A stretch of DNA of 64,000 nucleotides from Labia minor (taxonomy: Eukaryota; Arthropoda; Insecta; Dermaptera; Spongiphoridae), in the NCBI GenBank assembly GCA_963082975.1, contig OY720347.1, positions 44,095,155-44,159,154 of the forward strand, given 5' to 3'. Both the position numbers and the translations under genes were made by a program. This document shows, piece after piece, positions 1 through 10,799 of the stretch. Every line of letters starts with the position of its first letter. Position 1 is the stretch's first letter. The notes under the pieces were generated by a model that ran no database searches, was not told the origin of the DNA, and worked only from the letters and a program-made list of their open reading frames with translations.

Positions 1-356
1 ATTACTACAATAACAAAAATTTCTGTGTAGTGTGTTTACAACACGTTAGTGTATATCCAGAAGATAAGTAATAACAAAAAAATATATTTATAGAACCAAA
101 AAAGTAAAAGTAATACTAACATGAGTTGAAAGAAACGTTGCAAAAACCGTCCTATTTTTTACTTCAATCTTTGTAACCTCATAGCGACAGTGTTACAGGT
201 CCATGCACATTTAAATAATTAATACAAGCAAGCAACACTATCATTATCACCGACTAGGTGATCAGAACGCACTTTGGTGTTGACATTAATAAATAAAAAA
301 ATAAAATAGTGACTCGAGTCGAGTGTTCCGAAATCGGATCACTAGGCTCAAATGGG

Positions 357-545
357 TTAATGACGAATAACGAAACAGGTTTAACAGATTTTAATAAGCA
401 TATAAATAATATTTATTGACTTACACAAAATACAGTTTAACTTTAAATATTAATTCTTCTTTTGTTCCAAATTGGCTTCCCTAATTTTGCGCCCCCTAAA
501 TTTGGCGCCCGGGGACATATGTCCCCCCCCCTAGTTACGCCACTG
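357..545. mobile_element. hAT-type short element, right part
   Basis: This stretch is nearly identical to 19274-19471 and ends in ctagttacgccactg, the right terminus of the same short element family. The left end is missing: the match to the 19-kb copy starts at ttaatgacg near 357. It is non-coding; the small ORFs on either strand are chance. It appears to sit inside another hAT-like element whose right end (gggaaccactg) lies at about 630. Confidence 0.7.
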
Positions 546-630
546 TTAAAAAAGTTAATTTCCAAGGGGGCGCTGAGTAAATTTTTTTCTGGAAAGGGGG
601 CGCTTGGCCAAGTAAGTTTGGGAACCACTG
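546..630. mobile_element. hAT-like right terminus
   Basis: The block ends gtttgggaaccactg, the mirror of the common hAT left end cagtggttcccaaac. It carries two similar GC-rich stretches (aagggggcgct). It directly abuts the element ending at 545, suggesting one insertion inside another. No coding sequence is seen. Confidence 0.45.
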
Positions 631-667
631 AATTAAACTATAAAAAATGTGTTATGGTTGTGTACTG

Positions 668-957
668 ATTGGCCGAGGGTGGGGGTCGGCTCAACATTCA
701 TCTGCCGGACTATAGTACAGCATCGATACCCATACCTGTCGTATCGGAAAAAGTATCTAAAGGGTACTGAGCGCACCTAGCAGTGTACTTTTTTTCAAAA
801 TTTTTTCAATTTGGGTCTAAAAAAAAAGGTCAAACGTTCTCTAGACTAAGCTTTTTTTCCGATACCGATACTTTTGAGTCGGATACTATCGAAGAATCGA
901 TACTTAGCTTTTCGATACCTACCGATACTAAGAATTAGCTTTCGATATCGTGTCCCT
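668..957. repeat. Degenerate inverted-repeat DNA with GATACC-type motifs
   Basis: The start (about 668-715) matches the reverse complement of 4321-4348 (ggccgaggg..ggggtcggctc), so it is a fragment of the short element at 4.3 kb. The rest (about 720-957) is full of cgatacc/gtatcgg motifs in both orientations and ends gatatcgtgtcccta, like the edge of a non-autonomous DNA transposon. No ORF is seen. Confidence 0.4.
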
Positions 958-1350
958 ACTCATATTTGAAAACTGCACAATTTTTCAAAATATAAATTAA
1001 TTAATATAAAAAATATTACCAACTTTGATTTAAAAAGAAAATATTAATTTAATTGAAATCAATTTACAAATAACAATCACAATATTAACAAAAAAATTAT
1101 TTAAAAGATTCAATACAATTTGAAATTAAATTGTTTTTTATTTTTAATCTGTCATGGTGGCGTTGACAAATGAACACATTTAAATTTATCTTTTTAAAAA
1201 TTTAAATACAAAAAATATTACTTATTTTGTTTTAGTAAATATTTATCAATTAGAATTAATTTAATTTAATTGAAATTGATTTTACTTTTAATATTATCGA
1301 ATATTAGAAATTAAAATAAAAATTTAAATATTATTTACATTCTTTGTTTT
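958..1350. repeat. AT-rich interspersed repeat, copy A
   Basis: This segment matches 37020-37268 closely (from actcatat through ttatttttaatctgt) and resumes matching at 39120-39200 (attttacttttaatatta). A shorter match is at 5090-5190. It is therefore an old interspersed repeat and not unique intergenic DNA. The stretch from 1350 to 1800 shows only AT-rich sequence and the last part of the intron before the first aminoacylase exon. Confidence 0.55.
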
Positions 1351-1820
1351 CTAAATTTTTAGAATTATTAATTTTAAATTGAGTGTCAACTTCTTAACTG
1401 AGCCATCAGAGGCGCCACATGTAGCGTTTGTTATACAGAGATAGAAGGATCTAGGCTGTTATATATAAATATAAGAAATAAAAATAAAAATTAATTGTTA
1501 AATAATCGTACATATGAGAAATTTTCACATTGGTTCAATAGTTATAGTTGATACTTGTTGAAAATCGAATATGATTCAAATACACAAAATCATCTCACTT
1601 AAAATAATAAAATAATATATAGGATATATTTAAGGTTCTTGTCATGAAATGGTTTTGTTTTTAATTTATTTAAGGAATTATTAAAAAACTTAAAATTCCT
1701 CTAATATTAATATAATTATTTGATTTCACTTCAATGTGATACTCTAAATGGAAAAAAGCTATTAACTAATTGTTGAGGTTAAAGAATAACAATTTTCAAA
1801 ATCTTAATTATGAATTAAAG

Positions 1821-4800
1821 GATAAATGGGATTATCCACCATTTGGGGCTGTAAAAGACGACAAGGGTAATATTTATGCACGAGGAGCTCAAGATATGAA
1901 ATGTATAACAATTCAGCATTTAGAAGCTATTCGTAAATTAAAGCAAAAAGGTCCTCTTAAGCGTACGATTCATTTATCTTTTGTTCCAGGTAATTTGTAA
2001 ATTAAAATTATTTTAAAAATGTTTTTACAAAACAATTTGGAAAATATGAATAAATTAATATACATTTTTTTAAAATTTCCAGAAGAAGAAATTGGAGGAA
2101 TTCATGGAATGAAAGATTTTGTTAACACTAAGTGCTTCCAAGATTTAAATGTTGCCTTTGCTCTTGATGAGGCAGTAGCCTCACCAGATGAAACATTTCC
2201 AGTTTTTTATGGGGAAAAAATATGTTGGCGTAAGTATTTCAGAGGCCCAATTTCGAAATGACGTAAAACGAAACGAAGTTTGGGATGTAGGTTTATTCGA
2301 GTATTTCATATTGAGAAAGGTCACCAGGGAATGGCGGACACGAGGAAGTGCATGACCTCGAAGCATCTTGGGACATAGTTATGACTTTAAAATCGAGAAG
2401 CCTGTGATGGGTAGGACACGTGGCTAGAATGGGAGAGGAAAGAATCGTGAAAAATATATATTGGCAGATTGGTAAGCGTCCGCTTTGAAGGCCAAGGATG
2501 TGGTGGGTGGACAATGTAGGAAGGAATGTGGGAGAGATGGGAGAGGGTAGGAGTTAGATTGAAATAGCTCAGGATAGGGACGCTTGGAGAAATGTGGTTG
2601 CGACCAATAACTTTCGAGTTCCGTAGAACCACAGAGATAGAAAGATAGATTTCATATTGAGATCAATGTGACTCGCATACTTAGTTTTCTAATATTATGC
2701 AAATATAATATTCGACGATTTTAGTAAAAGCGACCCCTAGAATAAGTATAAGGAAAGGAGTTACCTTTTTTGTATACAACCTATAATATTATTAAGGTTA
2801 TGCTTTCATGAAAGTAATTTATTTAAAAAATGGATTCCTTTAATATCGTAATTAGACTTAGAATTGGGTACGTTCTTCTGTATTTAGCATTGGTATTAGA
2901 AATATTACAATTGTGATCAAATCACACATTTATCTAAATTATGTCAAAAATAATTATCATATAAAATAAATATATGAATCGACAGTTAATCTGCCTACAT
3001 CTAGCGATTCTCAACTTTTCGGGACCGCGAGAATATCCAAGAAAATTTTTAAAACTATTTAAAAAAAATGATTAACTGACTGAAAGGAAATTTTTCCTAT
3101 AATGTATAATATTTTTGTTCACCTTCTCTTTTATTTTAATGCACTATTTAGAAACATATATATATAAGTATATATATTTATATTTATATATAAATCCGTC
3201 TGTTCCTTATATGTTTCCAAACAGTGCATCTGAATTACATATTATTAACATATACTTTCTTATCTTTTCTTATAACATATAACTTCTCTATAAAACATTT
3301 AATGAAGACTTTTTTACTATATATTTTTTTATTTATTTAAATGACAATATATATATATATATTCTATATTAAATATTTTTCTTTTTACAGAGATCGAATT
3401 TATTTGTAAGGGAAATCCGTCTCATGGAGGAACAATATTAGAAAACAATGTTGTTGATAAAATTGCACTGATAATGGAAAAAATGATGCAATTTCGAAAA
3501 AGTGAAATAAATCGACTTGAATTATTTAAAGAGAAAGATTTTAGTAAAATAACTACTGTAAATCTAACTAAAATTTCGGTATATCACAATTTTATTCTAC
3601 TTTATATGGAATCATTAATATTAATTATTATCATTATATTCTATGGGGCAAAGAAAGATGAGGTCACCGGGGAATGGCGGAGACTGCATAACGAGGAATA
3701 GAGACACTTGGAGAAGTGTGGTTGCTGCGGGCAAGGACTTTCGAGTTCCGTAGAGCCACACAGATAGATAGATAGATATCATTATATTCTTGACTAAATT
3801 AAATATTAGCATATAAATAAATAAATTAGAACAATATTAACCTAAATAAATGTATATTATAAAATTGAAATCAATTAATTAATTTTATTGCCAATAGAGG
3901 TTGTCTTGAATGATTTTGAACTTTTTTTAAGAATAGTTTAGAGATTTTTTAATGATTTTGTTATAATATATGAATCTCCTTTTTAGGGAGGTGTACAAGC
4001 AAATGTAGTTCCTGGCGAAATGTCTTTAACTTTTGACCTTAGAATTGTACCATGTGTTGATCTAGATAAATTAGAAAAACAATTTTTAGATTGGTGTAAT
4101 CAAGCAGGAAATGTAGAAATATCATTTTTACAGAAAAATTCATTTTCTCCATCAACAGATATTGTAAATAACGAATGGGTTAAGACATTCAAACAAACAC
4201 TTGAAACATTGTAAGTATTATTGATAAAGGAACATAACATTTAGTCATAAGTCATAACTAGCTGCTCGAACCGCCTTCGTTTCTCTTCGTATCTATAGTC
4301 GGAGAGGCCAAAGTTGGTTCCTGAGCCGACCCCCTCCCTCGGCCAACCAGTTCCCGCTTGCCCCCACCATTCCAACAAGACCACACCGCCCAACTCTGTT
4401 GCGCATATCACATTTTTTATAGTTTAGTTTGAGAGAGTAGAAGACTGTAATGGAGGGTAAATCACTCTAGGAGGGAGGGGTACCCCCGCCCCACCTGGCC
4501 GCCACCCCTCACGTACCAACTTTGGTCTCTCAGACTATAGTCAGGGGGCTTTAATTGATTTTCATTTATTTGATTTATAAAACTTAAACTAACTCTTTTA
4601 ACTGATTTGGTCTTCCCTCAACCATGCAAAATTGAAATAAATTCAAATATTTATTTTTTTAATTTAAATACAATTTAATTTAAACTTGTAAGTCATATTG
4701 GTGTACAGAAATATTGAAGTTCTTAGCAAGATTAAATTTGATCTAATGATGTCCAAATCCAATTTGACCATATTCCTCAGTGATATTCTCCTAAATTTAG

Positions 4801-5906
4801 AAAAAAAAGTCGGGTCCTACTTCAGTCCAATTCATTAACCCATCCAAGTTCCATGAGGCACCTAGATATTTTCAAATAATACTTATATTTTAATATTATA
4901 ATTAAATATTCAAAGTATAATTGAACTCATATTTCTGAATTTAATAGTAGGTTGATTTTTAAAATTTTCTATCTTATTTGAATATGATACATGTGTTAAA
5001 ATTTAAACAAATTCAAATATTCTAAGTTTTAAATTTTTTTACAATTTAGTATTTAAAGAATTATGAGAATTAACAGAATAAATTATTTAATTTAAAAGAT
5101 ATTTGATAATTAGAAATTAAAATAAAAATTTAAATATTATAAAATTCTTTGTGTAGGAATTGCTAGAATTATTAATTTTATATTCATTGTCGGAAATTAA
5201 TTAAAGTCTCGAAAGAATAACACTGAGCATTAAATAAATTCTTGAAAATTAATTTCAGGGGTTATATATATATATATATAAAATATATAGTTCAAATAGA
5301 GGTATATAATAATATTGTTATGTAATTTCAAAGTAATCGGTTCTGCCAATTTTGAATCTATAACGTCACAATTTTCCGGACAGACAGACAGACATTAAAA
5401 ATTCTAGATTCTAGAGGTCATGAAATCTGAAGATATGCAAAATTTTTTCGATTTTGACCAATATGCAGACAAAAGCCCTTATATATATAAATATATATAT
5501 ATAATAAGAAAATTAATATAAGAAGAAAATTTTGGGTTCTTTTTAAACATTAGAAATTTTTTTTATTGGCCTTTAATTTTATATTTATACATTTTTTGAT
5601 AAGTTTTATAATTTCTTTCCTGTATATATTTTCAGAAAACTCAAACCGATTTTTAAAATGTGTCCTGGAAATACTGATTCAAGATTTCTTAGAGAGGTAT
5701 TGTTTTTAAGTATATTTCAATATATATGAATTATTAATAATAATATTAATATTATATAACAGAAAGGAGTTCCTAGTCTTGGATTCTCTCCAATGAATTA
5801 CACTCCAATAACACTTCACCAGCATAATGAATTTTTAAATGAAGAGATTTTCCTCAAAGGAATAGATATATTTTATGAAGTAATAAGGAATTTGGCAAGC
5901 ATTTAA
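1821..5906 (+). CDS. Aminoacylase-1-like M20 metallopeptidase, 3' six exons
   Basis: Aminoacylase-1 is a zinc-dependent cytosolic enzyme that removes acyl groups from N-acyl-L-amino acids. Exons that keep frame: 1821-1989, 2083-2229, 3391-3578, 3987-4210, 5636-5696 and 5763-5906 (stop TAA). They give 310 residues against roughly 400 for the family. Visible landmarks in family order are ARGAQDMK (metal-binding Asp), VPEEEIGG (catalytic and metal Glu pair), LDEAVASP, the SHGG dimerisation-domain histidine, TTVNLTK, NVVPGEM, and near the C-terminus [11 protein letters not shown] and LHQHNE (metal His). The N-terminal exons with the first metal motif are not found between 1 and 1800, so the gene probably starts upstream of the window. 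The start of the first visible exon is the least certain boundary. The introns hold LINE fragments and a short inverted-repeat element. AATAAA at 5964 is a likely poly(A) signal. The protein appears intact where visible. Confidence 0.85.
2295..2655 (+). mobile_element. LINE 3' fragment in aminoacylase intron 2
   Basis: The + strand carries degraded codons for the C-terminal tail seen at 31.36-31.70 kb (ggggaatggcgga-like start, a cacgtggctagaatggg core, and a tgtggtgggtggacaatgta stretch). It ends in agagatagaaagatagat, the family's AGAT-type tail. Several frameshifts and substitutions make it non-functional. ORFs on the opposite strand are shadows. Confidence 0.7.
3640..3777 (+). mobile_element. 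Internally deleted LINE 3' fragment
   Basis: A short copy of the same LINE end: gggcaaagaaagatgaggtc, then ggggaatggcggagactgca, then a jump to the last ~80 bp (ttcgagttccgtagagccac) and a perfect (AGAT)n tail. The middle ~230 bp of the 3' end is missing. It lies in the intron after the third visible aminoacylase exon. Confidence 0.7.
4294..4539. mobile_element. Short inverted-repeat element (MITE-like), 246 bp
   Basis: The left end tatagtcggagaggccaaag and the reverse complement of the right end (tatagtctgagagaccaaag) match except at two positions over 20 bp and beyond. The interior is GC-rich (ccgaccccctccctcggcc) in a very AT-rich intron. No ORF. A fragment of the same family lies at about 668-715. 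I could not settle the target-site duplication. Confidence 0.65.
5245..5490. repeat. Degenerate repeat with gacagacagacagacat core
   Basis: TA-dinucleotide runs flank a core containing agtaatcggttctgccaatttt, cggacagacagacagacat and tctagaggtcatgaaatc. Related sequence recurs near 51750-51830, 52490-52560 and 52745-52865. It is a degraded interspersed repeat in the intron before the fifth visible aminoacylase exon. Confidence 0.45.
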
Positions 5907-6109
5907 TAATATAATACCCTTTTGATATATATAATTAATATCAATTAAATTAGTTTCTTTATAATAAATAAAATATATTATTTCTATTTATTTTGTTTTA
6001 ATAATAATCATTTACCTACCTCAAATAATTTGTGTGAGATTTATTTCATGTAGTTTTTAAAAATATCTTTTTTTTATTTAAAATATTTAACCTAATAAAT
6101 TAAATATAG

Positions 6110-6368
6110 AATATCGTCGATCGCTAATACTACGACTTCCGGTTTCCGGATTTGCACCAAAAGTTGATCAATTCATCATACTGATGCATTAAGTAAATAT
6201 ATTAAATTTCATCAAAATCCGTTGAGCCGTACACATCTATACGGACGGACGGATAGACATCATGCTAAAAATACTAATAATGCATGATTCGTGGAGATAT
6301 GTAAAAATCTACACATGTGAAATTTGGTGTGAAAACAATACCTCCCTTACTATCGTCGGTCGGTAAAA
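6110..6368 (+). mobile_element. ACCGACCGACG-family element, 3' portion
   Basis: Matches the 3' ~260 bp of the element copies at 33.3, 61.1 and 61.8 kb: cttccggtttccggatttgc, then the host-like motif atttcatcaaaatccgttga, then tacggacggacgga, ending ctatcgtcggtcggtaaaa. The 5' half is absent. It has one internal deletion (ttcaggctg missing) relative to the longer copies. Confidence 0.8.
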
Positions 6369-6379
6369 ACAAAATGATA

Positions 6380-7190
6380 TTTTGACGAAAACCCATACTT
6401 AATAAATATTTTTTTTATTTAATAAATTATAATAATACATGACCATTATCCTCTCGATTACAAAATACTATTTCAAATTCAAATTCATAAATATAACGAT
6501 GAAAAGATTTATTTCTCATATTTTATAACTTATATCTTCTATTCTTTTATTATTTGTATGAAGTGTGTGTATATGGTAATAATGGTTGAATATACAATAC
6601 ATATGTAGATATATAGAAAAATATATATATTTTATAAAAAAATCATATCTATATATAAAATCAATTTTACCAAAGATATATTTATATCCTGTACTTAACA
6701 GACTTAATTACTCATTAATATATTTTAGGTGTGTCTTTATAGCAAAATATTATATATTTATCTATAGATTAAAAAATGAACCTGAAAAGTAGATAGTTAA
6801 TAACAGTATCTGGTTTTAAACACGCATTTCTAATGATATTTCAAATTATACAATATTTCACATTCCCCTTCCCAAACCTTCACTATCACGGAAATTTTAA
6901 TGTATGTCCTATAATATTACAAAATAATTTTAACAAAGGTATTTACCAAATGAAAATATTTATTTACTATTGTATATTTATTCTATAAATATTACAAACA
7001 AATTATTTGGCTTTTATAAATAAGCCTATTCAGGCATGATAGATGAGTACAATTTTAATAAACATTAATCGTATTCATAATATATAATTATTATATTATA
7101 AATAATAGGATCAGAATTTTGATTGATAGGTATATTTAATATATGTATACATATATAATATATATATGTTGGTTTAGGTTTCCTTGAATG
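6380..7190. other. AT-rich intergenic DNA, no gene seen
   Basis: Low-complexity AT-rich sequence between the end of the aminoacylase gene and the inverted-repeat unit at 7.2 kb. Small ORFs rich in I, Y and K are composition artefacts. No repeat terminus or RNA gene was recognised. Confidence 0.5.
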
Positions 7191-7196
7191 TTATTG

Positions 7197-7657
7197 TTAT
7201 TACTATCAGATTTATCAGGGATATTTTTGTGAGATTGTTTTCTCGACGTTTCGGCACACATTTTGGCGCCATTTTCAAGAGATTATTTAGGTGGGAATAT
7301 TTTTGGGATTCTGGGTCTTAGTCTGTGTGACCAAGGGTTAATATCGGGATTTTGGGTTGATAGGTTGGATGGTTTTGTACTCACTGCGTTGCTGTGGAGC
7401 TCCAAAGAATCCTGGGCAATCCTGACTCTGGCACACGTCCGTACCGGACATTAGCCCGAGGCCAACTGGGACCCGACCCTTTGGATTCTACCTGAGCTTG
7501 CTACCTGCGCATGCGCAATGGGCTTTTGTGTACTCTGGGCGGAGCTTAACTTTATGGCGAGATTTATATATACCTATATAAATGGGTGCCGAAACGTCGA
7601 GAAAACAATCTCACAAAAATACGTGATTATATCCTTGATAAATCTGATAGTAATAAT
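7197..7657. mobile_element. Fold-back element with ~60-bp inverted repeats
   Basis: The left arm (ttattactatcagatttatc ... tttctcgacgtttcggc, 7197-7258) is inverted at 7589-7657 (gccgaaacgtcgagaaaac ... ctgatagtaataa). One arm has a ~10-bp insertion. The interior is GC-rich (tcctgggcaatcctgactct). The motif ccgaaacgtcgagaa is one I associate with insect repeats, in some cases Penelope-like element termini, but no reverse transcriptase is present here. The small ORF inside is not supported by anything. Confidence 0.65.
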
Positions 7658-7687
7658 ATAATATATATATGTATTCATATGTATATA

Positions 7688-8604
7688 TAGGGGAAGGGTG
7701 CTATTGATGAACCGACTCTTAAAATGGACTTGATTAACTCGCATAACGAACGCCTCGCACAGCGAACGCTGCACACAACGAACCATAATGAACTAAATTT
7801 CATGATTCATACAACGAACTTCGTTTCACACAACGAACTCGCCCGAGCTTCCACGATCGCTGCCGTTGTATTGCATCCCCTTGCGCAGGCACTGCAGGCA
7901 GTCATTATAGTCACTGCACTTAACTTAAACACGTATCGCGGCAATCGTTCTTCATTACCATATTCAATTATCATTATCATTCAATATTTTTTTTTATATC
8001 ATGGCTTCTAAAAAAAGCAGGAAGGTGATTTCTGTTGAAATAAAACAGGAAATAATTAGAAGGAGTGAATCTGGGGTAAAACAGTGTGACCTCGTCAAAG
8101 AGTTTGGCCTCAGCGAGACCACTATTTACACCATTTTGACAAATAAGGATGCAATCAAATCAGCCAAAGTAGCCAAAGGAGTATCAAAATTATTTCATGA
8201 AAAACATAGGTCTTCAATCCACGAGGAAATGGAGAGGCTATTAGCGATTTGGATTAAGGACAGGCAGGTGAAAAGTGACGTAACAACCCAAGATATTATC
8301 TGTCACAAAGCCAAGAGAATTTATGACGATCTAAAGAAAAACGTCCCTGGAAGTAGCAGCAATCAAGATAATAAAGAAGAATTCAAAGCCAGCAGGGGGT
8401 GGTTTTTTAGATTTAATTATGTTTCTAAATATGTATCTAAATAAAAATAGTAAAAAAATTTTATCTTTTATTATGTCATCTTATCATATTTTATGCTACA
8501 GAACGAATTATTTTTTTTAACATGTATTGTTATGGGAAAACGCGTTTCACATAACGAACTTGCTCCTGGAACGAATTAAGTTCGTTGTGTGAGGCACCAC
8601 TATA
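7688..8604 (+). mobile_element. Tigger/pogo-type DNA transposon, internally deleted
   Basis: The unit holds a CENP-B-like DNA-binding ORF (8001-8444) flanked by repeated copies of (c)acaacgaact on both sides: about 7741, 7757, 7772, 7815 and 7830 on the left, 8549 and 8581 on the right. The right end reads gttcgttgtgtgaggcaccactata. The left end (ggggaagggtgctattg) is only weakly its mirror, so exact termini are uncertain. The catalytic part of the transposase is missing. Confidence 0.65.
8001..8444 (+). pseudogene. CENP-B/Tigger N-terminal DNA-binding ORF, truncated
   Basis: An uninterrupted 147-residue ORF starting in a good context (atcATGGC). Residues ~5-55 form a CENP-B-N/psq-type helix-turn-helix (basic KKSRKVIS start, then QCDLVKEFGLSETTIYTIL). 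Residues ~65-140 look like the CENP-B second helix-turn-helix (HEEMERLLAIWIKDRQ, then GWFFRF). Intact Tigger transposases continue with a DDE domain of several hundred residues; here a stop follows within about 10 codons. It is therefore either a transposase relic or a short DNA-binding protein still able to bind the flanking repeated motifs. I favour a relic because of the TIR-like surroundings. Confidence 0.75.
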
Positions 8605-8624
8605 TTTCAAAATCCATTTGAGAT

Positions 8625-8945
8625 GACGATTGTCGAACGTCCGTCAGAACTACAGTTGGAAGTCAATGATTAATGATCTGCAAAATGACGACACACTATA
8701 AATATCTTTCCAAGAATGAATACGGTCAATTAAAATCACATGCATGAGGGTTTATTTCTGTATTTGGAAGTACATACCAATGTGAAAAGACATTTTCGAA
8801 AATGAAGCAAAATCGCAATTCAGATTATTATTAACAGATGACCATTTGCAAACAACTTTAATTATAGGAAGTACTAACTTTGTATCCAATTATGATGAAA
8901 TAATATCACAAAAAAATTACATTCATCACATTAATGCAAAATTTT
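8625..8945 (+). pseudogene. hAT transposase C-terminal relic
   Basis: Conceptual translation contains SVFGSTYQCEKTFSKMKQNR followed, after a frameshift, by LLTDDHLQTTLIIGSTNF. This is the dimerisation-region pattern of hAT transposases of the ZBED5/FAM200-like type. Stops and a frameshift interrupt it and upstream domains are not seen. It lies directly after the Tigger unit. Confidence 0.6.
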
Positions 8946-9067
8946 TTATTTAATTAATTAATTTAAAATTTATTTTTTATTAGATTCTTCGTTAGGACAG
9001 TAAAATATATATTCAAACATGTCTGGCACCAGATCTTTAAAATTTTTACACTTGGCCCTTTTCCAAA

Positions 9068-9386
9068 TAAGCTGGGAGTGTCTCCACTCGACTATCTCGC
9101 AATTTGAATTGGATTAAATAACATATATTATATTATAATTAAAATTAATTAATTATAAATTATAAATTAAAATTAATAAATAATATTTATTAAGCCAGCG
9201 CGTGTTTGACTCTTTGTTGATGGCACCACGTCACGTGTTGGCGCGTGATTTGCAGTGTTAAAAAATTAATTCTGGTACTGTCAGCGATTCAATCAAGCTG
9301 AAATTCTATATATAGCAAAATTATTCAATTTTTAATCATGTGGAAAAACTATCAAACATATCTTTATTTTTACGGACACTTTAGAG
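9068..9386 (+). mobile_element. ACTATCTCG-family short element, copy 1 (truncated)
   Basis: Begins ggagtgtctccactcgacta tctcg, matching 12391 and 41445 nearly base for base. It continues through the GC-rich block (gcgtgtttgactctttgttg, cacgtcacgtgttggcg) and tcaagctgaaattctatata. It stops after tttttacgg-acactttaga, where the other copies continue for ~270 bp more. The first 15 bases (gagtg-tctc-cactc) can form a small hairpin. Confidence 0.7.
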
Positions 9387-9465
9387 CAGGGGTGGGCAAA
9401 TACTTTTAAGCGCGGGCCAAAATGAAATTTTCAAAATGTCTCCCGGGCCGGAGGACATTTATAAA
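9387..9465 (+). mobile_element. hAT-type left end fragment
   Basis: Starts caggggtgggcaaatacttt, the well-known hAT left terminus, followed by cgcgggccaaaatgaaa and ctcccgggccggaggac. It is cut off where the gypsy relic begins at about 9470. Non-coding. Confidence 0.55.
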
Positions 9466-9472
9466 AAAAATT

Positions 9473-10790
9473 TACCTTTTTTTGCAATTTATTGAGTCTA
9501 AAATGTTCCGAACACCAGATTTATCAATTGGTCTTTTAAGATTTTTAATAGCTATTAAATTTTCTTGTGCCGGGGATATTTTATTTTCTTGTATTATGTG
9601 ATCGAGATATTTTAAAGAACTTTCAGCAAATCTACATTTTTCTAATTTTAGTTTAAATCCCTCTTCATTCATAACTTTTAAAAATTTCAAAATATGTCGC
9701 ATATGATCTATCCAATTTCTTCAAAAATAAGGCAATCATCAATATAATTAATACAAAAATCATCGAAATCATTTTTTCTAATTAACTTTGAAAGTATACG
9801 TTGAAAAATAGCAGGACCATTCTTTAATCTATAAGGCATCACTTTAAACATGAATTTCCCATATTTGGTTATGAAATATGTTTTTTCTCTATCTTTTTCT
9901 TTTATTGATATACACCATAAAGCAGAATTTATATCAATAACCGTAAAATATTTGCATTTGAGTACTTTTTTACCGACCGACGATAGTAAGGGAGGTATTG
10001 TTTTCACACCAAATTTCACATGTGGAGATTTTTACATATCTCCACGAATCATGCATTTTCTTAACAGAAAAAAGTATTTTTAGCATGATGTCTGTCCGTC
10101 TGTCCGTCCGTATAGATGTATACAGCCTGAACGGCTCAACGGATTTTGATGAAATTTGGTATATTTACTTAATGCATCAGTGGGATGAATTGATCAACTT
10201 TTGGTGCAAATCCGGAAACCGGAAGTGGTAGTATTAGCGATCGACGATAGGAAGGGAAGGGTTATTTTCACACCAAATTTCACATGATGAGATATTTTTA
10301 TATATCACCACGAATCATGCACTTTGTATTGGTTTTATCCTCGGGAAAATCATATTTATTAGTTTTTTCTTGATTTAAAATTATATGACGTCATGCATCC
10401 ATTCATGACGTCACAGCCTGGTCTTGCATATATATTATAAATAAAATAAAATTAAAAATGTTTATATTTATTATTTATGTATCCATATCTGTTTTTTATT
10501 ACGTTAATAGATATATTAAAATTATTTGAAATTGTTTCTGTAGCTGCTAATTAATTTACTTCAAACCGTCGGTCGGTTCGGACCTGGCCACAGGTCAACT
10601 TATTTATTACATCATTAATTGATGGAATTGGATAACATTGCGGAATAATTAATTTATTTAAGTTTCTAAAATCTATCCAGAGTCGAGATTTTCGACCCTC
10701 GTCTTTTTTATATGCCAAAGTGACTGGTGATGCATAAGGTGCCTCGGAAAGATTTAAATTAAAAATATTTTTTTGTCATCAAGAGAGACG
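9473..10790 (-). pseudogene. Ty3/gypsy reverse transcriptase relic, interrupted
   Basis: The minus strand encodes, from about 10765 down to 10600, SPVTLAYKKDEGRKSRLWID followed by FRNLNKLIIPQCYPIPSIND. After a 632-bp insertion it resumes at about 9965 with VLKCKYFTVIDINSALWCIS, MPYRLKNGPAIFQRILSKLI, the catalytic YIDD box and LKLEKCRFAESSLKYLDHII, ending near 9473. These are RT motifs of LTR retrotransposons of the gypsy group; the order of RT boxes is intact. No LTR, integrase or RNase H was recognised nearby, and there is at least one frame change around 9705. It is a dead internal fragment. Confidence 0.8.
9968..10599 (-). mobile_element. ACCGACCGACG-family element inside the gypsy RT
   Basis: Full-length copy on the minus strand. 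Right end (here left) ttaccgaccgacgatagtaa; left end (here right) ccgtcggtcggttcggacct then ggccacaggtcaac. The interior has the family features: tacggacgga runs, a motif resembling atttcatcaaaatccgttga, and two tgacgtca-like boxes (gacgtcatgcat, atgacgtcacag). It splits the RT between the PSINDVI and VLKCKYF segments, and removing it restores the reading frame. Confidence 0.85.
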
Positions 10791-10799
10791 AATTCTTCA

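Noticed and set aside
8001..8444. CENP-B-like ORF as a host centromere protein gene
   Set aside because: It is truncated after the DNA-binding part and is flanked by repeated transposon-type motifs, so a transposase relic is more likely.
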